Of a DNA stretch of 50,635 nucleotides, positions 7,015-15,582 are shown piece after piece. The DNA is from Bacteroidetes bacterium UBA1312 (lineage in GTDB: Bacteria; Bacteroidota; Bacteroidia; Chitinophagales; Chitinophagaceae). The notes under the pieces were generated by a model. The model made no database searches and had not been told where the DNA came from. It saw only the letters and a program-made list of their open reading frames with translations. Both the position numbers and the translations under genes were made by a program. The DNA is taken from assembly GCA_002307135.1 (NCBI GenBank), contig DBTQ01000025.1, positions 2,169 to 52,803 of the forward strand, read 5' to 3'. Position 1 is the first letter of the stretch. Each line of letters starts with the position of its first letter.

Positions 7015-7461
7015 ATGCAATTACACAATCTAAAACCAGCAGAAGGTTCAGTACATAAAGTAAAACGTGTTGGACGTGGTGAAGGTAGCGGTGGTACTAC
7101 TGCAGGTAAAGGTAACAAAGGTCAACAATCGCGTACCGGTTATCAATCTAAAAAAGGCTTTGAAGGTGGTCAGATGCCAATTCAACGCCGTATGCCAAAA
7201 CGTGGATTTAAAAACATGTTCCGTGTTGAATATACTGTATTTAACCTTGGTCAATTAGATACCATTATCGAAAAATATGAAATCAAAGAGTTCAATTTGG
7301 ACAATTTGTACATGAATGGGCTTATCACTCGTACTGATTTAGTAAAAATATTAGGTGGTGGTGAGATGAGTAAAACAGACCTTAAATTTGTAGTGAACGC
7401 CATAAGCGAGAAAGCCAAATCGGCGATCGAAGCAGCTGGCGGCACTGTAGAAATCATATAA
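7015..7461 (+). CDS. rplO: 50S ribosomal protein L15
   Basis: 148 residues. L15 is a late-assembly protein with a long basic N-terminal extension reaching into 23S rRNA. Visible: LHNLKPAEGSVHKVKRVGRGEGSG, the glycine-rich GGTTAGKGNKGQQSR block, GFEGGQMPIQRRMPKRGF and the globular C-terminal domain ending EAAGGTVEII. Start ATG 7015. The C-terminal part is followed directly by a terminator-like hairpin (7476-7505) located before secY, which may set the ratio of ribosomal-protein to translocon transcripts. Confidence 0.98.
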   Translation: MQLHNLKPAEGSVHKVKRVGRGEGSGGTTAGKGNKGQQSRTGYQSKKGFEGGQMPIQRRMPKRGFKNMFRVEYTVFNLGQLDTIIEKYEIKEFNLDNLYMNGLITRTDLVKILGGGEMSKTDLKFVVNAISEKAKSAIEAAGGTVEII

Positions 7462-7475
7462 ATGAATAAAATTCT

Positions 7476-7505
7476 AAAGGACGCATTTGTATAAGTGCGT
7501 CTTTT
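7476..7505 (+). terminator. Intrinsic terminator/attenuator between rplO and secY
   Basis: AAAGGACGCA (7476-7485) pairs with TGCGTCTTTT (7496-7505) over ten bases with one G-U, loop of ten. The right arm runs into Ts. It lies only 44 bases before the secY GTG, so full termination would require a separate secY promoter; partial read-through is more likely. The word TGCGTCTTTTGT recurs in the terminator at 27496-27540. Confidence 0.6.
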
Positions 7506-7549
7506 GTCGTTTATTCGCACTTATTATTCGCCGATTAACTTATTTTCCT

Positions 7550-8923
7550 GTGAAGAAATTAATTGAAACGCTTAAAAACATTTGGAGTATTGAAGAACTC
7601 CGTAAGCGTATCCTATTTACCTTATTACTTGTATTAGTTTACCGTGTTGGGTGTTATATAACACTGCCGGGTATCAACCCATTAATATTAGATCAGAAAT
7701 CTTCTGGACCAGAAGGTTTGTTAGGTTTGTTTAATGCTTTTGCGGGTGGTGCATTTAGTCGTGCATCTATTTTTGCATTGGGCGTTATGCCATATATCTC
7801 CGCATCTATCTTTATGCAATTAGCTGGTATTGTTATACCTCAAGTTGCAAAAATGCAAAAGGAAGAAAGTGGTCGTCGTACAATTAATCAATACACACGT
7901 TATCTTACAGTATTAGTTACTGCAGTACAAGCAAGTGCTTACGTTGGATATCTTCGTTCTCCTGAATATGCTCCTGCATTAGTTCCTGAGTTTAGCCCAT
8001 TTATGTTTTGGTTGACAACTATTGTTGTGCTTTCTGCTGGTACATTGTTTGTAATGTGGTTAGGAGAAAAGATCACAGACAAGGGTATTGGCAATGGTAC
8101 CTCTATTATTATTATGGTAGGTATATTGGCTCGCCTTCCTGAATCATTAGTACAAGAATTCTCTGCCAAGAATATTGGTGGTGGTGGAGGATTACTGATC
8201 TTCTTAGCTGAAATATTAGTGTTTATTGCGGTAGTTGTTGGATTGATATTATTGACGCAAGGTGTTCGTAAAATACCTTTGAATTATGCACGCCGCATTA
8301 TTGGTAGTACTAATGCGGCTAAAGATATTGCTGGTGGGTCACGTGATTTCATTCCTTTGAAAGTGAACTCTGCTGGTGTTATGCCAATTATCTTTGCACA
8401 AGCTATTTTGTTTATTCCTGCTACTATTGTCGGTTTTGCTGGGATGACTCCAGAAGGAGCATCAGGTGGGTTTATGCGTGCATTGTCTAATCCTGCTTCT
8501 TTTTGGCACAATTTGCTTTATGCTATTTTGGTAATTGCATTTACCTATTTCTATACCGCATTGATTTTTAATCCGACTGAAATGGCGGATAACTTGAAGC
8601 GCAATAATAGTTTTATTCCTGGAATTAAACCTGGGGAACCAACAGCAAACTTCATAGGTACAATTATGGATAGAATTACATTGCCAGGTGCTGTGTTTTT
8701 AGCTGTTGCAGGTATATTACCTGGTATTGCTTCTTTATTTGGTGTTACTAGCGGCTTCTCTTCGTTTTTTGGAGGTACGTCGATGTTGATTGGTGTAGGT
8801 GTTATTTTAGACACTTTACAACAGATTGAAAGCCATTTGTTGATGCGCCATTATGATGGAATGATGAAAACAGGTAGGATAATGGGGCGTCAAACAACAG
8901 CACCCGCAGCTACCGAAATTTAA
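7550..8923 (+). CDS. secY: Protein translocase subunit SecY
   Basis: From GTG 7550 the protein has 457 residues, starting MKKLIETLKNIWSIEELRKR, the normal SecY start in this phylum; the frame is open to TTG 7487, but that extension covers the terminator hairpin and is not SecY-like. SecY is the ten-helix channel of the Sec translocon in the inner membrane. Seen: the plug region after the first helix (GLLGLFNAFAGGAFSRASIFALGVMPYISASI), the conserved EKITDKGIGNGTSIIIMVGI, cytoplasmic loop RRIIGS, and FNPTEMADNLKRNNSFIPGIKPG. It follows the ribosomal genes and precedes map, as in many bacteria. Confidence 0.97.
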   Translation: MKKLIETLKNIWSIEELRKRILFTLLLVLVYRVGCYITLPGINPLILDQKSSGPEGLLGLFNAFAGGAFSRASIFALGVMPYISASIFMQLAGIVIPQVAKMQKEESGRRTINQYTRYLTVLVTAVQASAYVGYLRSPEYAPALVPEFSPFMFWLTTIVVLSAGTLFVMWLGEKITDKGIGNGTSIIIMVGILARLPESLVQEFSAKNIGGGGGLLIFLAEILVFIAVVVGLILLTQGVRKIPLNYARRIIGSTNAAKDIAGGSRDFIPLKVNSAGVMPIIFAQAILFIPATIVGFAGMTPEGASGGFMRALSNPASFWHNLLYAILVIAFTYFYTALIFNPTEMADNLKRNNSFIPGIKPGEPTANFIGTIMDRITLPGAVFLAVAGILPGIASLFGVTSGFSSFFGGTSMLIGVGVILDTLQQIESHLLMRHYDGMMKTGRIMGRQTTAPAATEI

Positions 8924-8946
8924 AAATGAACTACTTTTTTTAGAAG

Positions 8947-9756
8947 ATGATACATATCAGATCAAAAGAAGAAATTGAAATAATCAGAAAAAGCGCCTTA
9001 ATGGTAAGTGCCACCTTAACACAGGTGGCAACTTTTTTGAAACCAGGTATTACTACTATGTCCATCGATAAAATGGCTGAAACCTTTATCAGAGACAATG
9101 GAGGAGTACCTTCTTTTAAAGGTTATAATGGATTTCCATCGTCACTTTGCATTTCAGTTAATGAACAAATCGTTCATGGTTTTCCAAGCGAATATGAACT
9201 AAAAGACGGAGATATTATTTCTGTTGACTGTGGTGTTTATATGAATGGTTATCATGGTGATTCTGCATATACTTTTGCAATTGGTAATGTAAAGCCAGAG
9301 ACATTGAAATTGTTGCGTGTAACCAAAGAATGTTTGTACAAAGGAATAGCGCAAGCCGCTGATGGGAATAGAGTAGGGGATATCTCTTTTGCTATTGAGC
9401 ATTATACTTCTGTCCAGTATGGTTATGGTGTAGTTCGCGAATTGGTAGGGCATGGCGTAGGTAAAAAACTCCATGAGGATCCACAAGTGCCTAACTATGG
9501 TCGCCGTGGTGATGGTAAAAGGCTAAAGGAAGGAATGGTATTGGCTATTGAACCTATGATCAATATGGGTACGCGTCAAATAAACCAATTGCCTGATGGT
9601 TGGACTATTACGACTGCGGACAATAAGCCTTCGGCGCATTTTGAACACACTACCGCTGTTCGTAAAGGGAAAGGAGAGACATTGTCTTCATTTGAAGGAA
9701 TCGAAGGCGCGGAGCAGGCAAATGCAGAGTTGTTTAGCACGCATTATAACGACTAG
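8947..9756 (+). CDS. map: Methionine aminopeptidase, type I
   Basis: 269 residues. Removes the initiator methionine from nascent proteins. All five metal ligands of the pita-bread fold are visible: D94 and D105 (SVDCGVYMNGYHGDSAYTF), H169 (LVGHGVGKKLHEDP), E202 (LAIEPMI) and E233 (AHFEHTTAV), plus the catalytic H77 (IVHGFP). No N-terminal zinc-finger extension, so type Ia. The gene is 23 bases after secY and probably co-transcribed. Its stop is followed by a bidirectional terminator; infA and the alpha-operon genes that follow map in many relatives are absent. Confidence 0.97.
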   Translation: MIHIRSKEEIEIIRKSALMVSATLTQVATFLKPGITTMSIDKMAETFIRDNGGVPSFKGYNGFPSSLCISVNEQIVHGFPSEYELKDGDIISVDCGVYMNGYHGDSAYTFAIGNVKPETLKLLRVTKECLYKGIAQAADGNRVGDISFAIEHYTSVQYGYGVVRELVGHGVGKKLHEDPQVPNYGRRGDGKRLKEGMVLAIEPMINMGTRQINQLPDGWTITTADNKPSAHFEHTTAVRKGKGETLSSFEGIEGAEQANAELFSTHYND

Positions 9757-9780
9757 TTTTTAACACAAATATTTTGACAC

Positions 9781-9811
9781 AATAAAAGCGACCCAATAGG
9801 TCGCTTTTATT
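9781..9811. terminator. Bidirectional terminator between map and nadD
   Basis: AATAAAAGCGACC (9781-9793) and GGTCGCTTTTATT (9799-9811) are perfect complements with a five-base loop. The stem is GC-rich at its tip and A/T at the base, so it serves both the plus-strand map transcript and the converging nadD transcript. Confidence 0.85.
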
Positions 9812-9911
9812 GTATTGCGTTTTATTTCAAGTCACATCTTTGTTGTGATTGTTTATAGTGAATGAATAACGCAACACTCATGTGCTCTATGTGAGTATCC
9901 TAGAAAGCCAT

Positions 9912-10484
9912 TTAGCTCAAATAATACCGATTCGCTTGGATATAATCGCTAACTACATCAGGGCAAAGAAAACGAATCGATTTGCCTGCCTTTATTTGTT
10001 GACGAATAAACGTTGCCGAAATATCGAGCATCGGCGCATCAAGTATTTGGAGCTTCGCCCCGTATGTTTCTGTTATAGTAAATGAAGGTCTGTTGTACAC
10101 GATAAAGGAATAATCGCTTACTAATTGTTTATAGTTTTTCCAACGATGGATATTTTGAAAACTGTCGCTGCCAATAATGATTGAGAATTGGTGTTGTGGG
10201 AATTTTTCGGACAAATAAGTAAGCGTATCAATAGTGTAGGAAGGCCTAGGCAAATGAAATTCTATATCGCTTGCATGTAGTTTGGTACAGTCTTTTATCG
10301 CTAGTTTTATTAAGTGTAGCCGATGGTATTCATTTAATAGCGATTGTGATTCTTTAAGCGGATTGTGTGGCGAAACGATAAACCATACGGCATCAACGGC
10401 GCAATTTTCTGCCACATGATTTGCGATAATTAAATGCCCGTTATGTATAGGGTTGAAACTGCCGAAATATAAACCTACACGCAA
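9912..10484 (-). CDS. nadD: Nicotinate-nucleotide adenylyltransferase
   Basis: 190 residues. Transfers AMP from ATP to nicotinate mononucleotide in NAD synthesis. It begins MRVGLYFGSFNPIHNGHL, the nucleotidyltransferase GxFNPxHxGH motif, and has SPHNPLK, the segment IIGSDSFQNIHRWKN, and near the C-terminus DISATFIRQQI, the second ATP-binding motif (ISxTxIR). Length is typical. It starts 35 bases downstream of the outer-membrane barrel gene on the same strand and may share its transcript, ending at the terminator after map. Confidence 0.95.
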   Translation of the reverse strand: MRVGLYFGSFNPIHNGHLIIANHVAENCAVDAVWFIVSPHNPLKESQSLLNEYHRLHLIKLAIKDCTKLHASDIEFHLPRPSYTIDTLTYLSEKFPQHQFSIIIGSDSFQNIHRWKNYKQLVSDYSFIVYNRPSFTITETYGAKLQILDAPMLDISATFIRQQIKAGKSIRFLCPDVVSDYIQANRYYLS

Positions 10485-10519
10485 TTTTTTGATTTTTATT
10501 TTTGGAAGGTAATGGTTTA

Positions 10520-12214
10520 TTACATAAAATCATAAGCTCTTCGCGCAATATTTAAGCGCAATCCGCTATATATACTCATTGAGGTTTGCTGTGGGAAATA
10601 ATCATGCTCATAAGTGTATTTGCGATATACAAAACCTAAATCAAAATACAAACGTTCTTTGATTCGGTAGCTGGCATTGAGGCTGATTAACATGCAATTT
10701 GATTTTAACCCATTAATCATCTTTACGCCATATTCATTGACATGTGTATTATAGCTAAGAAATATGTCGTTGCCATAATTTAGTCCTCCGGTATCAACTC
10801 CTTTAACATAATACATCAATTTGCCAGTCAAGAATAGATCTTTCATCGGACGATATTTAGCAACACCAATAAATTCTATAAAACCAGAGCCTAGCGGATG
10901 TGCGAGGGGTTGGTTGTAGTTGGAATAATTGCTTAAGCTATCGGAGTGTGAGTAGGTGTAAGGGCGAACCATATTGAGCTCTGCTTGCAAGTCAAGATTC
11001 TTGATGGTAAAAGCATCAAAGTATTTAGCGCCCAGTTGAACACCATATTTGTTACCCCACCAGCCTCTACTGCTAAATAGTTCTTTTGATTTGAACTCGT
11101 CCAAAAATAATTGTCCGTATAGTTGGACTTTTTTGAGAATGATAGCTTTCGCGCTAAATCCTAAATTTACATTGTCTGGGCTTCCATTTGAGCGTTCTAT
11201 AGAACGATAAAAAATGATAGGATTGAGATAACTGAATTGATAACGGTCATTGCGATCAAAAATGACATTTTCAAACAAGCCGATATTTAGCCATTTCGTG
11301 GCATTGATACTTAGATAGTGTGTGGTTGAGTATTTGTGTGGTAATTGTTGATCTGCCCCACGTTCGTAAGGTGGTGTGATTTCACTATAAATATTTTGGT
11401 AATTGAGTTTCCATATTTTGGTATTCAATTTTAAAAATGTTGCATTAGAAGAAAAATCACTCAAGAAAAGACTACGGATACCGTCACCAATAAATTGTTT
11501 GTCATAGCCAAAGCTGGCATTTACATAATTTTTTATGATGGCAAAATCAATATACCCACGAGCTTGAATATAATCGTATGTTTTGGATCCCCCATTGTGT
11601 TGGTAATAATCTGCTCCCGGAACTGCCTGGTGACTTTCTATCCAATCTTTGACATAAGAAACAGGTTGCTCCTGGTTGTCGGTCATATAGGCGTAGAAGC
11701 CGATTCTTTTTGAAATCCATCCACGAAATTCCGCACCACGGCTACTAGCATACAAACTTTGGGTGGTAGATGTATTGCCTATTTTATATGACTCAGATTC
11801 ATATTGGGCACTAATAATAGGGTTTACAGAAAGAAAGAAGTCTTTTGTTTTTACATAAATAAAATCAGGTTGTTTTTTATAAAAAGTTTTGAACCAAGGA
11901 TGTTTAGCATCAATAGCTCCGTTTTCATCTTTTGCCCATTCGCCACTAACAGACATAGCATGCTTTAGGTTGTTCCGGTCAATATTAGATAGCGGAATAC
12001 TATCGGCAGCTGTTTCTAAAAAGTGTACTTCACTCTTTCTTGTCACAGGGCTGCCACTTATAAATAATTCATTAGAGAGTTTTCCGGATTTTGTTTCTAG
12101 TCTGTCGAGCAGGTTATACTCTTCCTCACCCAACGGTAATGTTGTTGTTTGGGCAGTGCTAGCAATGCTCAAACTTAAAAAACTTAAAAAGCTAAGGAGT
12201 ATTTTTTTTGCCAT
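10520..12214 (-). CDS. Outer-membrane beta-barrel protein, Wzi/RemB-like
   Basis: 564 residues with a signal peptide (MAKKILLSFLSFLSLSIASTAQ). The rest is rich in alternating aromatic/polar strands. The segments YDKQFIGDGIRSLFLSDF, FLKLNTKIWKLNYQNIYSE, YLNPIIFYRSIERSNGSPDN and GWWGNKYGVQLGAKYFD resemble the barrel shared by capsule-assembly Wzi proteins and the flavobacterial gliding protein RemB. Wzi binds capsule polysaccharide at the cell surface; RemB helps surface motility. The family assignment is from memory of motifs, and the substrate is unknown. No capsule cluster adjoins it; downstream is nadD. A TACTTTTG box lies at 12250-12257. Confidence 0.65.
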   Translation of the reverse strand: MAKKILLSFLSFLSLSIASTAQTTTLPLGEEEYNLLDRLETKSGKLSNELFISGSPVTRKSEVHFLETAADSIPLSNIDRNNLKHAMSVSGEWAKDENGAIDAKHPWFKTFYKKQPDFIYVKTKDFFLSVNPIISAQYESESYKIGNTSTTQSLYASSRGAEFRGWISKRIGFYAYMTDNQEQPVSYVKDWIESHQAVPGADYYQHNGGSKTYDYIQARGYIDFAIIKNYVNASFGYDKQFIGDGIRSLFLSDFSSNATFLKLNTKIWKLNYQNIYSEITPPYERGADQQLPHKYSTTHYLSINATKWLNIGLFENVIFDRNDRYQFSYLNPIIFYRSIERSNGSPDNVNLGFSAKAIILKKVQLYGQLFLDEFKSKELFSSRGWWGNKYGVQLGAKYFDAFTIKNLDLQAELNMVRPYTYSHSDSLSNYSNYNQPLAHPLGSGFIEFIGVAKYRPMKDLFLTGKLMYYVKGVDTGGLNYGNDIFLSYNTHVNEYGVKMINGLKSNCMLISLNASYRIKERLYFDLGFVYRKYTYEHDYFPQQTSMSIYSGLRLNIARRAYDFM

Positions 12215-12249
12215 TTTCTGTTCGTTTTAAATACTTGTGCTAATTTGCC

Positions 12250-12257
12250 CAAAAGTA
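12250..12257 (-). promoter_or_regulatory. Possible -7 box for the Wzi/RemB-like gene
   Basis: On the minus strand this reads TACTTTTG (TAnnTTTG), 36 bases upstream of the ATG at 12214. No matching -33 TTTG was found. It shares the 76-base divergent region with the dihydroorotase gene. Confidence 0.35.
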
Positions 12258-12290
12258 CATTAATAATTCATCAGAATCATTCCAATAATC

Positions 12291-13622
12291 ATGCCAATAC
12301 TCATCAAACAAGCGACATTAGTTAATGAAGGTAAACAATTTGTTGCCGACGTATTTATTAAAAATGGAAGAATTGAACGGGTTGCTACCCATATCGATGT
12401 TAAAGAAAATGCCCGTATTATTGATGCTACAGGTTTACATTTGTTGCCTGGGGCAATTGACGATCAGGTTCACTTTCGAGAACCCGGCCTTACTCATAAA
12501 GCTAATATTCACACAGAGTCCCGTGCTGCGGTTGCCGGTGGTGTTACCACATTTATGGAAATGCCAAATACGATCCCAGCTGCACTTACACAAGATTTGT
12601 TGGAAGATAAATATGCAATAGCAGCCAATACATCTGTCGCTAATTATTCTTTCTTTATGGGGGTTGCCAATGACAATGTGGAAGAAGTATTGAAGACGAA
12701 CACTAAGAAAGATATTGTTTGTGGTGTTAAGATTTTCATGGGCTCAAGTACAGGGAATATGCTGGTTGATAATTATGTTACACTCAACAAAATTTTTTCA
12801 GAATCAGAATTGTTGATTGCTACGCATTGCGAGGATGAACGTATTATTAAAGCTAATAAGGAAAAGTATCCCAATGCCGACAATGCTTCCTTTCATCCCC
12901 TTATTCGGGATGAGATAGCATGTTTTGAAAGTTCATTTTCGGCAATACAGTTGGCCAAACAAAACGACACCCGTTTGCATATCTTGCATATTTCAACAGC
13001 TAAAGAATTGCAGCTTTTTAGCAACATGATGCCTTTAAACGAAAAAAGAATTACTTGCGAAGTCTGTGTACATCATTTACATTTTACAGCTGATGATTAT
13101 GCGTCATTGGGTAATTTGATTAAATGTAATCCGGCTATAAAAGCGGCAAATAATAAGACTGCTCTTTGGGATGCATTACTTGATGACAGATTGGATATTA
13201 TTGCCACAGATCATGCTCCTCATACCTGGGAAGAAAAACAACAACCGTTTGCACAAGCACCCTCGGGCTTGCCTTTGGTACAACACTCTCTTTTGCTAAT
13301 GTTGCATTATGTTCAAAAAGGGAAAATAAGCATTGAAAAAGTAGTAGAAAAAATGGCACATGCACCTGCTCAATGTTTTCAGATTAAAGAGCGTGGATAT
13401 ATTCGGGAAGGTTATTATGCCGATCTGGTATTAGTAGATCTTCAACAAAATTATACTGTAACTAAAGAGAATATTTTATATAAATGCGGGTGGTCGCCAC
13501 TTGAAGGAATAACACTCCCTGCAACGATTACTCATACCTTGGTAAATGGAAATGTGGTGTATGAAAATGGCCAGGTACTAGAAGATTGGAAAGGCGAGCG
13601 TTTACTATTCGATCGACCATAA
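12291..13622 (+). CDS. pyrC: Dihydroorotase (amidohydrolase superfamily)
   Basis: 443 residues. Cyclises N-carbamoyl-aspartate to dihydroorotate in pyrimidine synthesis. The composite amidohydrolase fold is visible: small N-terminal beta domain, then the TIM barrel from IDDQVHFREPGLTHK. Metal ligands: H61, K147 (CGVKIFMGSSTG, probable carbamylated lysine), H179 (ATHCED), H233 (LHISTA) and catalytic D307 (ATDHAPHT). The first histidine of the usual DxHxH motif is replaced by Q59. MEMPNTIP and CNPAIK are substrate-loop motifs of dihydroorotases rather than of hydantoinases. Stand-alone gene, flanked by a divergent promoter region and a strong terminator. Confidence 0.88.
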   Translation: MPILIKQATLVNEGKQFVADVFIKNGRIERVATHIDVKENARIIDATGLHLLPGAIDDQVHFREPGLTHKANIHTESRAAVAGGVTTFMEMPNTIPAALTQDLLEDKYAIAANTSVANYSFFMGVANDNVEEVLKTNTKKDIVCGVKIFMGSSTGNMLVDNYVTLNKIFSESELLIATHCEDERIIKANKEKYPNADNASFHPLIRDEIACFESSFSAIQLAKQNDTRLHILHISTAKELQLFSNMMPLNEKRITCEVCVHHLHFTADDYASLGNLIKCNPAIKAANNKTALWDALLDDRLDIIATDHAPHTWEEKQQPFAQAPSGLPLVQHSLLLMLHYVQKGKISIEKVVEKMAHAPAQCFQIKERGYIREGYYADLVLVDLQQNYTVTKENILYKCGWSPLEGITLPATITHTLVNGNVVYENGQVLEDWKGERLLFDRP

Positions 13623-13632
13623 ATATATTGAC

Positions 13633-13682
13633 ACTCATAAAAAAAACTCCGAAAATCTATTTTCGGAGTTTTTTTTATGAGT
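13633..13682. terminator. Long bidirectional terminator after pyrC
   Basis: A perfect inverted repeat: arms 13633-13654 and 13661-13682, core AAAACTCCGAAA / TTTCGGAGTTTT, extended by ACTCATAA / TTATGAGT. Long A- and T-runs flank the GC core on each side, so it works for the converging transcripts of pyrC and the zinc-ribbon gene. Confidence 0.88.
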
Positions 13683-13697
13683 ATTTTAAATTGCTTC

Positions 13698-14456
13698 TTA
13701 TTTTTTTACTTTCACATGTTCGTCCAACTCATTATCCACTAGGATACGTCCACAATGTTCGCAAACGATAATTTTTTTGTGTTGACGAATTTCTGATTGA
13801 CGTTGAGGAGGGATAACATTGAAGCAACCTCCGCAAGAATCACGGTGGATTGGCACTACTGCTAAACCGTTAGAATAACTACCGCGAATGCGATTATAGG
13901 CCAATAATAAACGCTCATCTACTTTTGCTTGCGCTTCAACAGATTGTACATTCAATGTTTTTTCTTCTTTCTCGGTTTCAACAATGATTTTTTCTAATTC
14001 TTTCTTTTTGGCTTTCAAGGTATCTTCTACCACACTTACTTTTTCTTCGGTTTGGTTGCGTTGTACCATGCGCTCTTTCAATTCAAAGTTTGCATCTTTG
14101 ATATGCTTGTCACATAGTTTCGCTTCCAACTCCTGCATTTCCATTTCTTTAGTCAACGCTTCAAACTCACGATTGTTCTTTACGTTGTCTTGTTGCTTTT
14201 CGTACTTTTTAGCTAGTGCAATAGCTTCCTTTTTAGCTTCAGTTCTTTGAGCTATAAAGCCGTTGATGTTGTCAATATCTGCATTAATATTGCCAATACG
14301 AGTTTGCAATCCCGCAATCTCATCTTCAAGGTCTTTTACCTCCATAGGCAATTCGCCTTTGAGGGTTTTAATTTCATCTATTTTAGAATCTATTTTTTGC
14401 AGTGAAAGTACCGCTATCAATTTTTCTTCAATCGAAAAATCTTTGACTGTTGCCAT
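13698..14456 (-). CDS. Coiled-coil protein with C-terminal C4 zinc ribbon
   Basis: 252 residues. Residues about 10-190 are charged heptad-rich helix, predicted to form a long antiparallel coiled coil. The last 45 residues hold C208-GG-C211 and C232-EH-C235, a four-cysteine zinc ribbon of the zf-RING_7 type. Homologues include Helicobacter HP0958 (FlgZ), which binds RNA and RpoN, and CdsZ of Chlamydia; a nucleic-acid-related role is plausible but not shown here. It starts five bases after the Nif3-like gene stop; the pairing of these two families occurs in many bacteria. Ends at the terminator 13633-13682. Confidence 0.88.
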   Translation of the reverse strand: MATVKDFSIEEKLIAVLSLQKIDSKIDEIKTLKGELPMEVKDLEDEIAGLQTRIGNINADIDNINGFIAQRTEAKKEAIALAKKYEKQQDNVKNNREFEALTKEMEMQELEAKLCDKHIKDANFELKERMVQRNQTEEKVSVVEDTLKAKKKELEKIIVETEKEEKTLNVQSVEAQAKVDERLLLAYNRIRGSYSNGLAVVPIHRDSCGGCFNVIPPQRQSEIRQHKKIIVCEHCGRILVDNELDEHVKVKK

Positions 14457-14461
14457 ATTTA

Positions 14462-15559
14462 TTAAAAATATTTTATCGGATTTGTTACCAATGTGGATAA
14501 AAGAACCGCAAATGTAACATTATTTTTCTTAAGAATAGCATCAAATATTTCCACGGTAAATTGTTCTGTCTCGTAATGTCCGATATCAGCGATAATAATT
14601 CGGCTTTCGGCATCGAAAAACTGATGGTATTTGAAATCAGCACTTACAAAGACATCGGCAGATGCACGAATGGCATCATTCAGCAAAAAATTGCCGGAAC
14701 CGCCACAAAGAGCTACTTTTTCTATTTTTTTATTTCTAAGAGCTGTATGTCTTATACAATCAGCCTTCATATTTGTTTTTAGTAATTGTAAAAAATCTAA
14801 TTCCGATAGTGGGCTATCGAGCATTCCAATTAACCCTGCACCAATTTCTTGATTTTCATTTTGTAAAGCTACCAGTTCATAAGCCACTTCTTCGTATGGA
14901 TGATTGGCTTTTAAGGCACGCAATACTTTATTTTGTAGGTGTACTGGTACAAGAACTTCTATTTTTACCTCTGCCTCGTCTATTCTAGTTCCACCTGCAG
15001 ATCCTATATATGGTTGAGCTCCCTTGTCCGGCTTAAACGTGCCATTTCCTAATGTGTTGAAACTGCACTCACTATAATTACCTATTCTGCCTGCTCCTGC
15101 GGCGAATAATGCTTCGCGAACTTTATTGGCATCTATTGAAGGTGCGTAGGTGTACAACTTAAGTAAACTATTATTTACGGGAGCTAATATCTTAGTATTT
15201 ATAAGACCTAGCTTCGCTGCAATTCGGTCATTTACGCCGTGTCGCATATTATCCAGGTTGGTGTGTACAGCAAACAGATTAATGTCATGTTTGATTGCTT
15301 TCTGCACAATTCTTTGTACGTAATTATTACCTGTTAGTCTTTTAATGCCAGAAAAAATAAGCGGGTGATGAGCAATAATAAGATTGCAATTATTGGCTAT
15401 GGCTTCATCCAAAACTTCTTCTGTAATGTCAAGCGTAAGCAATGCTGCAGATATTGTATCGTCAGGATTGCCGACCTGTAATCCACTATTGTCATAGTTT
15501 TCCTGATAAACGGATGGAGCATATTGCTCAAATAAGGCAATAATATCAGATATGCGCAT
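14462..15559 (-). CDS. Nif3-like dinuclear metal centre protein
   Basis: 365 residues from the ATG at 15559 (MRISDIIALFEQYAP). The frame is open to 15610, but that would overlap the upstream gene and add a non-family extension. The NIF3/YbgI/YqfO family forms a toroidal hexamer with two metal ions per subunit; its activity is still unsettled (GTP cyclohydrolase I type 2 is a legacy name). Metal ligands visible: AHHPLIF, VHTNLDN and, at the C-terminus, DIGHYETEQ. An inserted middle domain (about residues 125-230, PII-like) explains the length, as in YqfO. Followed after five bases by the zinc-ribbon gene. Confidence 0.92.
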   Translation of the reverse strand: MRISDIIALFEQYAPSVYQENYDNSGLQVGNPDDTISAALLTLDITEEVLDEAIANNCNLIIAHHPLIFSGIKRLTGNNYVQRIVQKAIKHDINLFAVHTNLDNMRHGVNDRIAAKLGLINTKILAPVNNSLLKLYTYAPSIDANKVREALFAAGAGRIGNYSECSFNTLGNGTFKPDKGAQPYIGSAGGTRIDEAEVKIEVLVPVHLQNKVLRALKANHPYEEVAYELVALQNENQEIGAGLIGMLDSPLSELDFLQLLKTNMKADCIRHTALRNKKIEKVALCGGSGNFLLNDAIRASADVFVSADFKYHQFFDAESRIIIADIGHYETEQFTVEIFDAILKKNNVTFAVLLSTLVTNPIKYF

Positions 15560-15582
15560 AAAAAATATAGGATGTTTGAATG

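Noticed and set aside
7487..7549. TTG start that extends SecY by 21 residues
   Set aside because: The extension lies over a terminator-like hairpin and does not look like a SecY N-terminus; GTG 7550 gives the usual MKKLIETLKNIW start.
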